Notes: generated from the sequence alone by a model not told the origin. A stretch of 64,000 bases of DNA from Piezodorus guildinii (GCA_023052935.1 CM041297.1:50759917-50823916), one strand, 5' to 3'; positions 11,204 to 22,685 are shown, numbered from the stretch's first letter. Numbers and translations: made by a program.

Positions 11204-12045
11204 AATGATCAGAATTTATTCAGTAAATAAATCAACGACCCATTTCTTTTTCAATCCATGTTTAGGCAGAAACAAAAATATGTCATTTTTGGTGAAAAGT
11301 TCTACAAGAATAATTTCAATTTTCAATTTTGCCCATTGACGACTTCTTATTTATCCGGTTGTTCAAAGACTTCTATTCAAAAATATCGTCTTCCTATTTG
11401 AATATAAATGAATTAATTATTTAAAGTATTTATTTCTTTACAATTACTGATACTCCTGCTGCATTAATGAAGGATAAAGGATTAAAATATAAACATAACA
11501 TTAGAATAATTTTTTTTTTTTAATTTACTTGTTTGTAATATTTTGTACTTTTTCTAAGATAAGTGATATTATTTTTTTGTTTTCAAATCAAAACTTATTG
11601 ACAATTGACAATCTCTATACTTAGATATCCTATAGGTTTCGCTATCTCAATGGGTATTTTAAATAAGATTTTAAGGAATTAATACCAAAAAAAATAAGAA
11701 TAAATTATTTTTTGTCCACGTTTAAGCAAAAGCATATGTTAAAAAAAAGAACTTTTTATTAGTAACTATCACGCGACTAACATGAAATTTTTATTTCGTG
11801 CATTGCCGACTGCAATTTACATCTACTGGAAAATAAAAATATTGAGACGAAGCACCAAATCAATAATTTATTATTTTTATTTTTTTTTCATGCTGATAGA
11901 ATTTTGTACTTTGCAAAGTCAACCGGAAAACGTTAACAATCTTTCAAAAATGGCACATTAAGAAAAAAGGTAAAAGGGATTTTCAGAATGGCAAGATTCC
12001 AAGAACAATTGAAAACAGCAAAAAAGAATATTCTTTTCTATGAGA
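11204..12045. other. AT-rich DNA without recognisable features
   Basis: Nothing was recognised on either strand beyond A/T homopolymer runs. Confidence 0.55.
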
Positions 12046-12895
12046 GAAACATTTCTCTAACTTTCACTTACGTAAATATGAAATACATAGCAAGGAAAAG
12101 TATTGCGATCGTAAAAATTGTCTGATTCCAGTTTTAAACGGAATAACACGTTTTGGGTGCCCTGAGTTCAAATGACCAAGTATCGCAAAAAGGTATGTGT
12201 CTCTGTGACCGTGTGTTGTATGTCTTGCGCAAAAACGAAAAGTCGTAAGAAACTGAAATTTCAGATTTAAGGCAACTATACGTCCGAGATGTTACAGCAA
12301 CTTTTTAATCAAAATCGGCTGATCGAAAGAACCACTTCATAGCGTGGATTTTAGACATTTTTACTATTTTCTCAAAAATAGCACTCAAACTTTCTCAAAA
12401 TAGATTTTTATTAAACTCGCTATAATGAAGTAAAATTTAATAAGCTTTGATTTGATGTAAGTTTCATTCTGATGGGAATAGTCTTAATTATCTTAAATAC
12501 CGATATTTTTAATTGTCTTCCTCTAAAGAACCTTTGATTTTGTAGATTCGTAAAAATGAACCAAAACCAAAAATTAAAAAAAAAACGGGTAAATACATAA
12601 GCTAAACGAATTCTATATTCAATTCAAGGAGAAAAATGCAAACATATTTTTTTATGCAATTGTTGTCTCTCTGAACACAAGAATAGTAATATAAATGTAT
12701 AATATACCGTTGGAAAGATAACAATTTTAGAAAAAATATTATCTAACACACGGTATTATTAAAGTGATAAAGATAGTGATGAAAAACCGATAAAACTAAC
12801 TGATTATTCTGGATAAAAATATAATAGATTATTTAATAAAACACATGTTTCTATTGAAACTGTATGTAATTAATTCTCTAATCTTTTTACTTTCA
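12046..12895 (+). repeat. Dispersed repeat A, copy 1
   Basis: This non-coding repeat is marked by GCGATCGTAAAAATTGTCTG, then a 'ccctgag..caaat.accaag' block, 'acg.ccgaga.gtt' and 'aaatttaat..gcttt'. It is matched by the copies at 12896-17060, 42582-43445 (complement), 44365-47395 (complement) and 52386-53790 (complement). The copy directly abuts copy 2 in the same orientation. Its 3' part is truncated. The repeat class is not identified; the element has no reading frame. Confidence 0.8.
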
Positions 12896-13252
12896 CTTAC
12901 TACATATAATAAGGGAAAGTAATGCGATCGTGAAAATTTTCGAATTCCAGTTTTCAACGGAAATACACATTTTAGGGTCCCCTGAGTCCAAATAACCAAG
13001 TCCAGCAAAAAGGTCTGTGTGTGTGTGTGTGTGTGTGTGGTAACTCAAGGGCGGAAACAGTAAGTCCTATGAAACTGAAATTTCATATTTAATACAAATA
13101 TACGCCCGAGACGTTTCAAATCCTTTTTATCAAAATGAGCTTACCAGAAGAGCCACTTTATATCATGCATTTTTCACCTTCTTTCGATTTTCTCAAAACC
13201 GATTTAGATGATTTTAACTAAACTGGCTATATCGATGTACAATTTAATGGGC

Positions 13253-13265
13253 TTTAATATCATGT
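13253..13265 (+). repeat. Left target-site duplication of the RTE element
   Basis: TTTAATATCATGT is repeated exactly at 16516-16528. The paralogous empty site in the repeat A copy at 42582-43445 has this stretch once, in diverged form. Confidence 0.92.
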
Positions 13266-13483
13266 CCTCGCGCGGATCTCATTACCGCGTATGGGGAGCG
13301 TCCCACGGGTGGCGGATGTGGGGATGGTCGGTGGAATTTCCTCGGAAGCTCCTCCCGGCTAAGTCCGATGGACTCGCTGACCAACAATGAGAGCGGCCCC
13401 CCAGGCTTGCTGGAGGGTGTGACGTAGGTTCGAACGCCCTACTCACATATTTTAGTTCACAAAATATCACCAAAAGTCATGAC
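13266..13483 (+). other. 5' untranslated region of the RTE element
   Basis: This stretch is GC-rich compared with its surroundings. It opens with a hairpin (GCGCGG...CCGCGT near 13272-13292). A seven-codon upstream frame starts at the ATG at 13479 and overlaps the main start. LINE 5' ends of this kind usually carry an internal promoter, and some RTE elements carry an HDV-like ribozyme at the exact 5' end. I could not fold this sequence into that form by eye. Confidence 0.55.
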
Positions 13484-16400
13484 ATGGATTCCTCTGAGGT
13501 AAAACGCTCATTATCCGGAGGTAAACTAGTCCCCCGTTCGGGTCTCCGGGTGGGGACTGCTTCAGGGGAATCATGGCGCAAGATGAAAATTAGAGATCTA
13601 ACAATAGGGACGTGGAACGTTAGAAGTTTAAATACGGCAGGTGGGTTAAAGTCGGTCGCGAATGAAGTTAAGGGGTACCATTTAGATATCGTTGCATTAC
13701 AAGAGGTTCGCTGGCCAGGGGAGGGTTCGTTAACAGAAGGAAAGTATACTATTTGGTACGGGGGGAGCGTTAATTATTGTCTAGGTACCGGGTTTCTGAT
13801 TAGGAATAGATTTCTTTCCGCTTTACGGGACGTACAGTTCTTTAGTGAAAGAATATCGGTTGCTATATTTCAAGGGCGTTGGTTTAAAATCGCGTTTATA
13901 AACATTCATTCCCCCACCGAAGACAGTGATGATGAAGTAAAATGCGAATTTTATGATAAACTAGAGTCGGTTTACGATAAGTTACCACGAAATTACATTA
14001 AGATAATACTAGGCGACGCGAACGCAAAGGTTGGAAGGGAAGAAGTATATCGTCCTACAATCGGTAAAGAAAGTTTGCACGAATATAGTAATGATAATGG
14101 GACCCGACTAATAAACTTTGCCATTTCGAAAAACCTAGTAATCAAAAGTACTACATTTAAACATAAGGATATTCATAAGTATACGTGGACATCGCCGGAT
14201 GGACAAACACGGAATCAAATCGATCATGTTTTAATACAAAACAGATTGCAAAGTAGCATAATTAACGTGAGATCGTATCGGAGTGCAGAATGCGGTTCTG
14301 ATCATGAATTAGTAATCGCGAAACTTCGACAAAAACTAAATACAAAAAAGGGAACACCGAACTATATTCGTCCCGAGAATTTTGATTTAGTTAAATTGAA
14401 CAACCTCGAAATTAGAAAACAATTCGCGATAGAAGTAAAAAATCGGTTCGAAGCTTTGGAATCTTCAGACGAGGAACACAAAGATGTAAACAAACTATGG
14501 GAAGGGATCAGGGATAATATTAAAGAGGTCGGTAATTTATGTCTTAGAAAAATTGAAAATAAAAAGAACAAACCTTGGTTCGACAGGGATTGTCAAAATA
14601 TGTGCGAAAAAAGAAAAACCGCTAAACTGAATTCCTTAAATAATCCAAGCGATAATAATGTGGCTTATTTTCGGTTAGTAAAGAATGAAACTTCAAAACT
14701 CTTAAAAAATAAGAAAAGAGAGTATCTTAAAGGCAAAATAATAGAAATAGAAAAACACAGAAACGAAAATGACGTAAGAGAGATGTACAAAGGTATAAAC
14801 AAATCGCGTAAAAGATTTGAACCTCTATTGAATGCGATTAAAGATGCAAATAACAATATAATTGCGGATCCTTCTGAGATATTAAATAAATTTAAACAAC
14901 ACTTTGACGGCATCTTAAATACGGAAAATAATAATCAATCTCCTCTCTCTGAATATCAGAGCGCTGAACCATGGATAGACGCACCGAGTAAAGAGGAAGT
15001 CGAAATGGCGATAGGAAAATTAAAACGTTATAAGGCCGCAGGAAATGATAATATCACGAGTGAATTAATCAAGGCGTGTGGAGAAGCGGGCGTTTCCAAA
15101 ATACTTTTTTTAGTTAAAAAGATCTGGGAAACTGAAAAAATGCCCGAGGAATGGAAAGAATCAATACTTATTCCGATTCACAAAAAAGGACCGAGGTCGG
15201 ATTGTAACAACTATCGTGGGATCTCTCTTCTCCCGGTATGCTATAAAATATTCTCGTCAATTTTAACTAGTCGAATCACGGAATACGCTGAGGAAATTAT
15301 CGGAGATTACCAATGTGGTTTTAGGCGGAATCGCTCGACTATTGACCAAATATTTTCCCTACGTCAAATATTAGAGAAAAAATTGGAATACAACGGTGTA
15401 GTCCATCAACTTTATATCGATTTTAAAAAGGCTTATGATTCAATAGACCGTCAGAAGCTATATAACATCATGATTGAACAGGGAATACCTAGAAAGTTAG
15501 TAAACCTAGTAGAGATGTGTTTGTCGGAAACATTCCATAAAGTTAGAATCGGTCATAATTACTCCGAGAGATTTGAGGTGCGATCGGGTTTAAAACAGGG
15601 TGACTCCCTTTCACCTGTGTTATTTAATATAGCTTTAGAATATGTCATAGAAAAGGTGATGTGTACCGAGAAAGGCTTAAATATGGGTGACAAGTTTCCG
15701 GTTTTGGGGTATGCCGATGATCTGGTACTGCTAGGTGAAGACACGGAAACCATACAACTAAATACAAGTGTGTTAATTAAAACCGGTAAAGAAATAGGAC
15801 TCGAATTAAATACCGATAAAACGAAGTATATGATTAGTAGCAGAAACGGTGTCGATCTTGGAGATATTGATGTATCAGGTCATACTTTTGAACACGTAGA
15901 GAAATTCAAGTATTTAGGTTCAATTATAACTAGAAAAAATGAAATCCAGGAAGAAATAAAGTCCCGGTTAAAGGTGGGAAATGCGTGTTATTATTCAGTT
16001 GCTAAGTTACTTAGTTCGCGGCTTCTATCTAAAAACTTAAAGATTAGAATTTATAAAACTATTATTCTTCCAACGGTTCTTTACGGATGTGAAACGTGGC
16101 CGCTTACTTTAAAGGATGAACAGCGGCTTAAGGTTTTCGAAAATAAAGTATTGCGTAAAATATTTGGTCCAAAGAGAGATGAGGCCACTGGGGAGTTTAG
16201 AAGGTTGCATAACGCGGAATTGCGGAACTTGCATCCTGTGAATATAATTGAGCTGATTGCATCGCGGAGACTCAAATGGGCGAGTAAAGTTGTTGGGCTC
16301 GATGACGAACGGATTCCGAGAAAGTTGGTATTTGCTGATCCGACTGGTAGGCGTCCGAAAGGTAGGCCGAAGCGGAGATGGGAGGATTGCGTTAAGGCTG

Positions 16401-16492
16401 ATCTCGGGAGCTTGGGCTTGAATGGTGAGCATTGGACGAGTCTGTGTAGGCGGAATTTGGTGGTATCGGCATCGAACCTTCGGGTTCGCTAA
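13484..16492 (+). CDS. RTE-type LINE polyprotein: AP endonuclease and reverse transcriptase
   Basis: This 1002-residue protein nicks target DNA and copies its own RNA there (target-primed reverse transcription). The apurinic-type endonuclease occupies about residues 36-280: WNVRSL (Asn near 44), LQEVRW (Glu near 74), GDANAKVG (near 177), IDHV (near 247) and CGSDHE (near 272). The RT core follows: WKESILIPIHKKG (near 556), YIDFKKAYDS (near 644, first catalytic Asp), GLKQGDSLSPVLF (near 702) and GYADD (near 742, catalytic Asp pair). The thumb region and a basic C-terminus (GRRPKGRPKRRWEDC, near 950) complete it. No stops or frameshifts are present and length is normal for RTE. The start chosen is the first in-frame ATG; M34 just before the endonuclease is an alternative. 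RNase H is absent, as expected for the clade. All visible catalytic residues are intact, so the protein could be functional. Confidence 0.95.
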   Translation: MDSSEVKRSLSGGKLVPRSGLRVGTASGESWRKMKIRDLTIGTWNVRSLNTAGGLKSVANEVKGYHLDIVALQEVRWPGEGSLTEGKYTIWYGGSVNYCLGTGFLIRNRFLSALRDVQFFSERISVAIFQGRWFKIAFINIHSPTEDSDDEVKCEFYDKLESVYDKLPRNYIKIILGDANAKVGREEVYRPTIGKESLHEYSNDNGTRLINFAISKNLVIKSTTFKHKDIHKYTWTSPDGQTRNQIDHVLIQNRLQSSIINVRSYRSAECGSDHELVIAKLRQKLNTKKGTPNYIRPENFDLVKLNNLEIRKQFAIEVKNRFEALESSDEEHKDVNKLWEGIRDNIKEVGNLCLRKIENKKNKPWFDRDCQNMCEKRKTAKLNSLNNPSDNNVAYFRLVKNETSKLLKNKKREYLKGKIIEIEKHRNENDVREMYKGINKSRKRFEPLLNAIKDANNNIIADPSEILNKFKQHFDGILNTENNNQSPLSEYQSAEPWIDAPSKEEVEMAIGKLKRYKAAGNDNITSELIKACGEAGVSKILFLVKKIWETEKMPEEWKESILIPIHKKGPRSDCNNYRGISLLPVCYKIFSSILTSRITEYAEEIIGDYQCGFRRNRSTIDQIFSLRQILEKKLEYNGVVHQLYIDFKKAYDSIDRQKLYNIMIEQGIPRKLVNLVEMCLSETFHKVRIGHNYSERFEVRSGLKQGDSLSPVLFNIALEYVIEKVMCTEKGLNMGDKFPVLGYADDLVLLGEDTETIQLNTSVLIKTGKEIGLELNTDKTKYMISSRNGVDLGDIDVSGHTFEHVEKFKYLGSIITRKNEIQEEIKSRLKVGNACYYSVAKLLSSRLLSKNLKIRIYKTIILPTVLYGCETWPLTLKDEQRLKVFENKVLRKIFGPKRDEATGEFRRLHNAELRNLHPVNIIELIASRRLKWASKVVGLDDERIPRKLVFADPTGRRPKGRPKRRWEDCVKADLGSLGLNGEHWTSLCRRNLVVSASNLRVR

Positions 16493-16515
16493 GCCTATTA
16501 TTATTATTATTATTA

Positions 16516-16528
16516 TTTAATATCATGT
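16516..16528 (+). repeat. Right target-site duplication of the RTE element
   Basis: This is an exact copy of TTTAATATCATGT at 13253-13265, directly following the TTA-repeat tail. Repeat A resumes immediately with AGGTTTCATTCTG. Confidence 0.92.
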
Positions 16529-17060
16529 AGGTTTCATTCTGATTAAAATGGTTTGACAGGGCTTAAATGCTGATATTTTAAATTTTCTTTCTCTAAAGTA
16601 CCTTTAATTTGTTGATTCTATAAAAATAACTATATTATCTTGTTACCACTGATGAAAAACAAGTAATTATATAAATTGAATGAATTCGATACCCAACTAA
16701 AGGAGAAAACTGAAAAAATATTTTTTTTAATGCAATTTTTCGTTTTTTAACAAAAGAACAGTAATATACATGTATGATATACCGTTGGAAAGCCAAAGAT
16801 TTTAGAAAAAATATTATCTTATGCTCAAGCTTTTAAAAGTTAATAGAAAGTGATGAAAAGAAGATAAAACTAAATGATTATTTTAGACAATAATATAATC
16901 AATTTTTTAATAAAACTCGTATTTCTATAGAAATTCCATTTAATTAATTCTTTAATAGTTTCACGTATTTTTATCTCTAACCGTATTTGAAAATTCTTTC
17001 ATTGATTTGAAGAATGAAGGTCGTGTGTTGCCCGCACCAGATTTTTTCATCTCCAAATGT

Positions 17061-17688
17061 AATTAACAATTCGTAAATTAATTTTAATAACGGAATTAAA
17101 ATGTGTTGAGTTGACGGGGTGAAAGTCGTGTGTTGCCATACTAGATTTTCTTTTCAATCGTTGAAATTCATAAACAATCCCGTGTATAGTAACATCCCTT
17201 CTGGAATACCCCAAACGATGGCAGATACTTAATGGAGCTTAAATTGTAATTTTTAGTATAAATTTTCAACCTAAACCGTAATGTGAGCACCATCACCCGA
17301 TTATAAAAGTTAAAAGTTGGATAACAGCATAAATTATTGCAAAGACAGAGCTCCTTAAAATGCTTATAGTAGAAGGGAGAGAATCTTCATAGAGAAATTA
17401 AAATAAGTTATTTGGAAAAGTAAAAATGGAGAGCTTTAAAAAAATAATAATAAATATTCCTGGAGAGTAATCTAGTGCTTGAATGACTTTCAAATATGTG
17501 TAGTGAAATTAATAGATTTTTTAAACATTAATTTAAGAAAAATCATAATATACGCATGGAGTTTTACAATTTGTCATCTATTGGTTCCATTGCAATATTT
17601 ATGAAAATTCATTCAAGAGATAAGTGTATAAAAAATAATTTTTGTTTAATTTTAATTTTTCAATTTATTTGACTTCAAAAAAGTTTTT
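17061..17688. other. AT-rich DNA, no gene recognised
   Basis: A second block resembling the end of repeat A (AAAGTCGTGTGTTGCC near 17126) suggests a further fragment of that repeat. Otherwise nothing was recognised. Confidence 0.45.
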
Positions 17689-18345
17689 TTTATAGTTTTT
17701 TATTGAACAGCAAAGGCCTGAAAAAGGAAATTATATATGCAATAATCTCTAAACAGACGTTTGCGAGGCCATTTATTTCAAAATCGACGCCCCTATTTAG
17801 AAGTGGTTACATTAAAACAAAACGCTACGAATTATTACACAATGGTTTATTTTCCCCAAATAACAATATAAGGGTGTCTGTTATTTATAAAGCTAATATT
17901 ATAAAGCTACTTATAGACTGATAACTAATTTGAAAAGTAATAAATAATTCAAAGGAAAATGGTCTATAACCACTGCTAATTTCAAAACGCTATGTCTCTG
18001 CTATTTCTAAATGTTTGTATTTATTTATTTACATATTGGAATTAAGAGCGTATTTATGGGTAAAATTTCAATTTTTTTAAAATTTTTAATCACTGTTTCT
18101 TGTTATAAATCTTAATAATTTTTTTCTTTATCATAAAAAATAACTGAGTGTTTGAATTAAATTACTTTAATGGCTATTTTAGAAATAATCGGTTGATTGC
18201 AACGTCTAGGTGTTAAAATCATCGTTTGGATGCCCTTATATTTTCGTGGCAAATTAAAAAAAAAAAAAATTGAAAATTGTCGAGTAGTTTTTGAGAAAAG
18301 CCGCGGACGGCCAACAAACGGATTTTTTTCTATTCGTTGTTGTTT
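17689..18345 (+). repeat. Dispersed repeat B, copy 1
   Basis: This diverged copy is shared with 32690-33256. Common blocks are TATTACACAATGGTTTAT, CAACGTCTAGGTGTTAAAAT, 'gccgcggac' and 'acaaacggatt'. The stretch 17930-18000 also matches the complement of 38452-38545. Frames of 70-90 codons within it are not conserved between copies, so I consider the repeat non-coding. Its class is unknown. Confidence 0.7.
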
Positions 18346-21177
18346 TAATTTTAAGGGCAAAAAACTGCTGATGGTTATTATCGCCCTCACATCTTTACAA
18401 AAAACAAAATAATATGAAAAACGATTTAACAAAATGAAGATAACAGAAAAAAAAAATTAAGAAAAGAAAACTACAAACAAAATACTAAAACAAACAAACA
18501 ATACAGTAACATTCACAAATAATAAAAAATAAATAAAAATAAAAATAAAATAAACGATAATATTAAAAAATAAACAAATAACTGATAATAACAAATAAAA
18601 CACGAATATAATAAAAATAATCGATAATACAAAAAAAATAAATAAAATAAAGAATAATAATAATTTAAGTATAATTAAATACCACGTTGAACGTTTTTCT
18701 ATTCGTTATTCGGATTCTACGTATCTTATAACGTAACCAAATCTCAAATCTTGAGGGAGGATAATTTTTTTTTTTTTTTTTTTGAAGGTTTCTTACTAAA
18801 AATAATAAATCAAAATGTGAGAAAATCAGTCTATAATGTAAATAGCTTCAAAGAACCAGAGACAAAGTGGGGTTATTTTTCTAGTCTCACTAATAAAGGA
18901 GAATTCTTACGAATAAATGAAAAAAGAAATTTTCATTTGACTTATTAAAGGAATAAGACTGTTGTATTGGAAAAATATTTTTCCGTCTCCTCATCCCTCT
19001 CTTAGAATGTACTCTTTACAGTAAAAAGAGATCCTTTACAATCCCACTAATCCTAGGAATTTTAATCCCACACCGCAAGGTGTAATAAAAACATTCATCT
19101 CAATTTGATCGAAAGTTATAGAATTTTCGCCAATTTATTTTTTTACAGTGCGTCAGAAAGGTGTTCGTCCATTTCCTTATTTTTCCTCTCATTTCTTCTT
19201 TTTTCTTGCGTATTAATGGAATTTTGCATATACATTCTGTTTTTTATATTGTATTATAGTGCATGATTAATAAAATAAGTGGTGTTAGGAATATAGTGCT
19301 ACTCACCTGAGGATGAGCCGTAGGTGTCTGTCCATGCCAGGCCCCCACTTACACCTGGAGTGGGGACACACCGCCTGCCTTATGTTCCTGCAACTTAGCA
19401 ACTCTCTACTCGGTTAGTAATGGCGTTTGTACTTGATCTATTTCTGTTTTACACTTGTTTTAAAAATAATCAGGACAGCGTTATGTATAGACTTAAGCAA
19501 GTTTTGAACGGATATCCTAAATATTTAGTCGAGTCGACCATTACCATCAAGTGCCAAAGCTGTTTTAGATAAGGTTAAGCTAAGGTTTTAGATGATTCTG
19601 ACAAGGTTCAACAAAAATTGAAGTAAAGAAATGTCCATGAAAAAATAAATAAATTAAGAATAGTCAGCCAACTAAGAGTCTCAAGTAAAGAAAATATGAA
19701 ACTTAGCTCTAGAAACATTATAGCCCATATAAAAACAGTATGGTGTCATCAAAATATTAGATACATTATTTTTTCAAAGAAGAAAGAAAAAAACTTTATT
19801 TACATATTTATTAATTAGTATTATTTGCCCAAGCAGTCATCAAAAACGCAGTTTCGGCAATTAGACATATTTGCGGAAACCTGTAGGTAGGTTTCAGGTT
19901 AGGTCCTCGTATGAAAAAAGAATGTTTTGATGATGATGGGAATCTATGTTTCAACATTATTCATTTAGAAGAGCTTAATTCTACTTTAGATATAAATTTT
20001 CAAGGAATAATGAAGACATTTTTTTGTTTAAAAGAATTGGGAAGTAAATGAAATCAACCAGATATACTGTTGCAAGAAGTATAATGCTATAAATAATATT
20101 AGAGTTGGTACGGAGTACCCCTGAGTCAAGATTACGGCATACCTCTTAAACTATCAAAAGTCTAATGATTAAACATATTTACATATTAATAAAATAAAAA
20201 AATATTCACAAATGTTTTCCGATGATACATCCTTACAAACAGTAAAAATGTTTTTCTGTTTTTTTTTAAATTATAATTCATCAACCTAAATGACTTATAG
20301 GTAATAAATTGAAACTAAAATTATAGAAACATTATACAAAAAAACTACATATATAAACGGATAAAACTTATAAATTTTATAAATATTAAAATAATACCAG
20401 CTTTATTTTAATAAAATTTTGTTTTTTTATGAGTTTAGCGTTTGAGGGAATATTTAATGGGTTTTCGGAGGCAGGTGTTTTAATGAAACAAGAAGCAGTT
20501 TGTGTATGGACAAATAGTTGGAAACCCCAAGTCGTGGTGCATAGACGAATTATATAAATGGTTTGATATATAAACTTAAAATATATATTTTAATTAAAAG
20601 AAAAAATAAAATAATTACTATTATTTAAATTATATTTAAATGAAGTTTATGAAGTGATCTCTTCACAAATTTATAAAGTGAATAAAGAACGTTTGTTTTT
20701 ATATTTTTATTTTTGGAAGTTTAAATGTCATATGTCATATGATGCTTATTTTATAACTAATTTATTATTTTATCGGGAAATTAATAAATTCATTATAAAT
20801 ATTATTATTACTTAGCAATAATCCACTATTACAGGTGATGAATATTTTGCTACAAGTAGAATTACGTAATTGATCTATGTATTTGTGTAAATTGTGTATA
20901 TATACATCTATTAATATTATAATTATTATATAATTATCTTATTTTATTAACATCTGCTAACACCAAGTGGGCCAGATTCCACGGCTACATGACGTTATAA
21001 GCCAGTAAATTCTGTTCTATTCCTCTTCAAAGTATTCGGTTGTAAAATAAGTTTGTTTATTTTTCAATTTAATCTCTCTGTTTTTATAAAATCATGTTTA
21101 CTTGGTCAATAAATTTTACATACATTAAAAAAATTACGATAATTGAAATCCATATAAGGCCAAAGATAGGACTACTG

Positions 21178-21190
<13 letters not shown>
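18346..21190. other. AT-rich DNA, mostly featureless
   Basis: Stretch 18395-18665 is an A-rich low-complexity block built from AAATA and AACAA words, and poly(T) runs follow near 18764. One GC-rich patch at 19300-19430 is listed separately as an exon candidate. The rest holds nothing I recognise. Confidence 0.5.
19307..19387 (-). other. Candidate internal exon, 81 nt
   Basis: On the minus strand a GC-rich block ends in CTCAG followed by GTGAGTAG, a near-perfect 5' splice site. The block is open in one frame (CPHSRCKWGPGMDRHLRLIL) back to a stop at 19414-19416. A possible acceptor, GTTGCAG, lies at 19388-19394, but its pyrimidine tract is poor. The 81-nt length would keep phase. The cysteine/histidine content recalls a zinc-binding segment, but spacing does not match a standard C2H2 finger and I cannot name a family. 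Confidence 0.25.
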
Positions 21191-21194
<4 letters not shown>

Positions 21195-21208
<14 letters not shown>

Positions 21209-21960
21209 AATTTATTTATTTTGTTATTTGCCTCTACCATACAGAGTCATTGGCAACTGTGGTTTGCTATATTTGATCGTAATACTTATTTCTTTTAAAT
21301 AACTCAGTAAATTTTTCACCTTGTCCTCATCAACTTTCAATATATCTTTCAGGGTTCCTGTCAGTTTAATTTTACGTCTTGATGTTTCGAAAAGGGGACA
21401 CTCTAATAATAGATGCTGAATAGTTTGGGAACTTTATCGCAATATTCGCAGGTGGGTGCATACAGATTTCCCAAAAGGTAACCGTGGGTAAACTGACAAT
21501 GTCCTATACGGAGCCGGCATAAAATGATTTCCTCTTTTCTAGAAATTCTCGTGTACGTGGCCCACTTTTTGGTGTTTCTTTTTACATCCAACAGTTTATA
21601 TTGTCCTGTTATCCACGTTGTTTCCCAATTTTTGAAGAGATTTTTCCTCAATTGTCTGATCCAGTATTATTCTACTGTGAGTTCTTCCAGTACCGTGCTT
21701 TCAGATGTGTTGCCTTGTTTGGCCAAGCTGGCGGCTCAATCTGCTTCTTCTTTGCCTGGAATACCACAATGTGCTGTAACCCAGATAAAGACTAAAATTA
21801 TGCATTTTATTTTTAACTTCCCACCAAGCGTTCAATATTTCCCTGATGATGGAATTAGTGGGGGGGGGGGGGGACGGTATTTCCAAGGGCTTCCAATACA
21901 CTCCTCTAGAGTCTGTAGCAATGATCCATTTTTTTGTTTCTGATCCAGTAAGCCAATGGA
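21195..21960 (-). pseudogene. I-type LINE fragment: RNase H end and C-terminal Cys motif
   Basis: On the minus strand the frame reads IWVTAHCGIPGKEEAD, then a stop, then AASLAKQG. This is the conserved C-terminal RNase H signature (family form: W..SH.GI.GNE.AD..A). Further on, CRLRIGHCQFTHGYLLG and PTCEYCD form the C-terminal zinc-binding region typical of I-clade ORF2. Several stops and frame changes show that it is dead. A 14-nt G run lies at 21860-21873. The RT domain is missing (5' truncation). Related to, but far more decayed than, the element at 39036-40591. Confidence 0.7.
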
Positions 21961-22685
21961 AAGCCTATTTTTAATAATAGCGGAATTTATCGGTATAATT
22001 AGTGTTATTATATCCATTGCTTTCTAAAATTTATTAATCATCTTCTACAATTAAACATGGCTTAGAAGGATTACATAAGTTTTTTTTAAAAACGTACTCA
22101 ATACTCGGTGTGCTAACAATTATTTTTTTAAATAATGAGAAATATAAAAATATTCCATACTTCAAACTGTCTTGGACCGAGGATTTGTAATTGAGAAGCT
22201 GGCCCTTAATTTATACCTTCTCATTAGTATGTGGCATTGATACGGGTGTACCTCAAGGTTCGATATTAATCCTCAGATGCACAATATGTATTGGCCAGGC
22301 ATGGCTATGGCAACCTGCTGCTTACTGCTTACTAAGACAGACCATCTGCAAGACATGGCTCTTGCGGATCGTTTAAGGATTTAGTTTAATTATATTAAAC
22401 TATTCATAAACAATATTTAAATTTGATTGAGGGCGTTTGGCCTACATTTGGGATAATAAGAAGAAGAAAAGAACAGGGAGTCATTCTAGTTTGTTTTGTT
22501 TTTTGTTGGAAAAGTCGTTCTTGCTTTCTTTCGATGATATCCACTAGTGTGTCCTTTGTCTCATACATTGTACGTATATACATACATATCCAAAGCTATC
22601 TATGGAACTTGAGGCTTAGTCAACAAATTAGCATTGTGTTTATGCTACGTTATGAGTATTTATTATTTATTGTTCTCATATTTAT
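21961..22685. other. Unassigned DNA with a short RT-like motif
   Basis: The plus strand encodes TGVPQGSIL near 22245-22270, matching the conserved motif B of LINE reverse transcriptases. The flanking sequence could not be aligned by eye, so this is at most a very short RT relic. Nothing else was recognised. Confidence 0.3.

Larger units (their letters stand above)
13266..16515 (+). mobile_element. Full-length RTE-type non-LTR retrotransposon
   Basis: The element is 3250 bp long and bounded by a perfect 13-bp duplication. It has one long frame encoding an endonuclease and reverse transcriptase, a 218-bp 5' untranslated region, and a 3' untranslated region of only about 20 nt (GCC then TATTATTATT...). 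The single frame, minimal 3' end and trinucleotide tail are hallmarks of the RTE clade. The undamaged frame and exact duplication mark a recent insertion. Two 5'-truncated relatives with the same 3' end lie at 26203-26860 and 29889-30792, both on the minus strand. Confidence 0.93.
12896..17060 (+). repeat. Dispersed repeat A, copy 2, interrupted by the RTE element
   Basis: The 5' part is 12896-13265 and the 3' part 16516-17060. Joined, they match the uninterrupted copy on the opposite strand at 42582-43445. The right end is marked by a 'gtcgtgtgttgcccgcacca' block (17018-17038). A (GT)n run of about 26 nt sits at 13013-13038. The repeat is non-coding, AT-rich and clearly older than the LINE inside it. 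Confidence 0.85.

Noticed and set aside
18157..18432. 91-codon minus and 71-codon plus frames in repeat B
   Set aside because: Neither frame is preserved in the other repeat B copies, so they are not coding.
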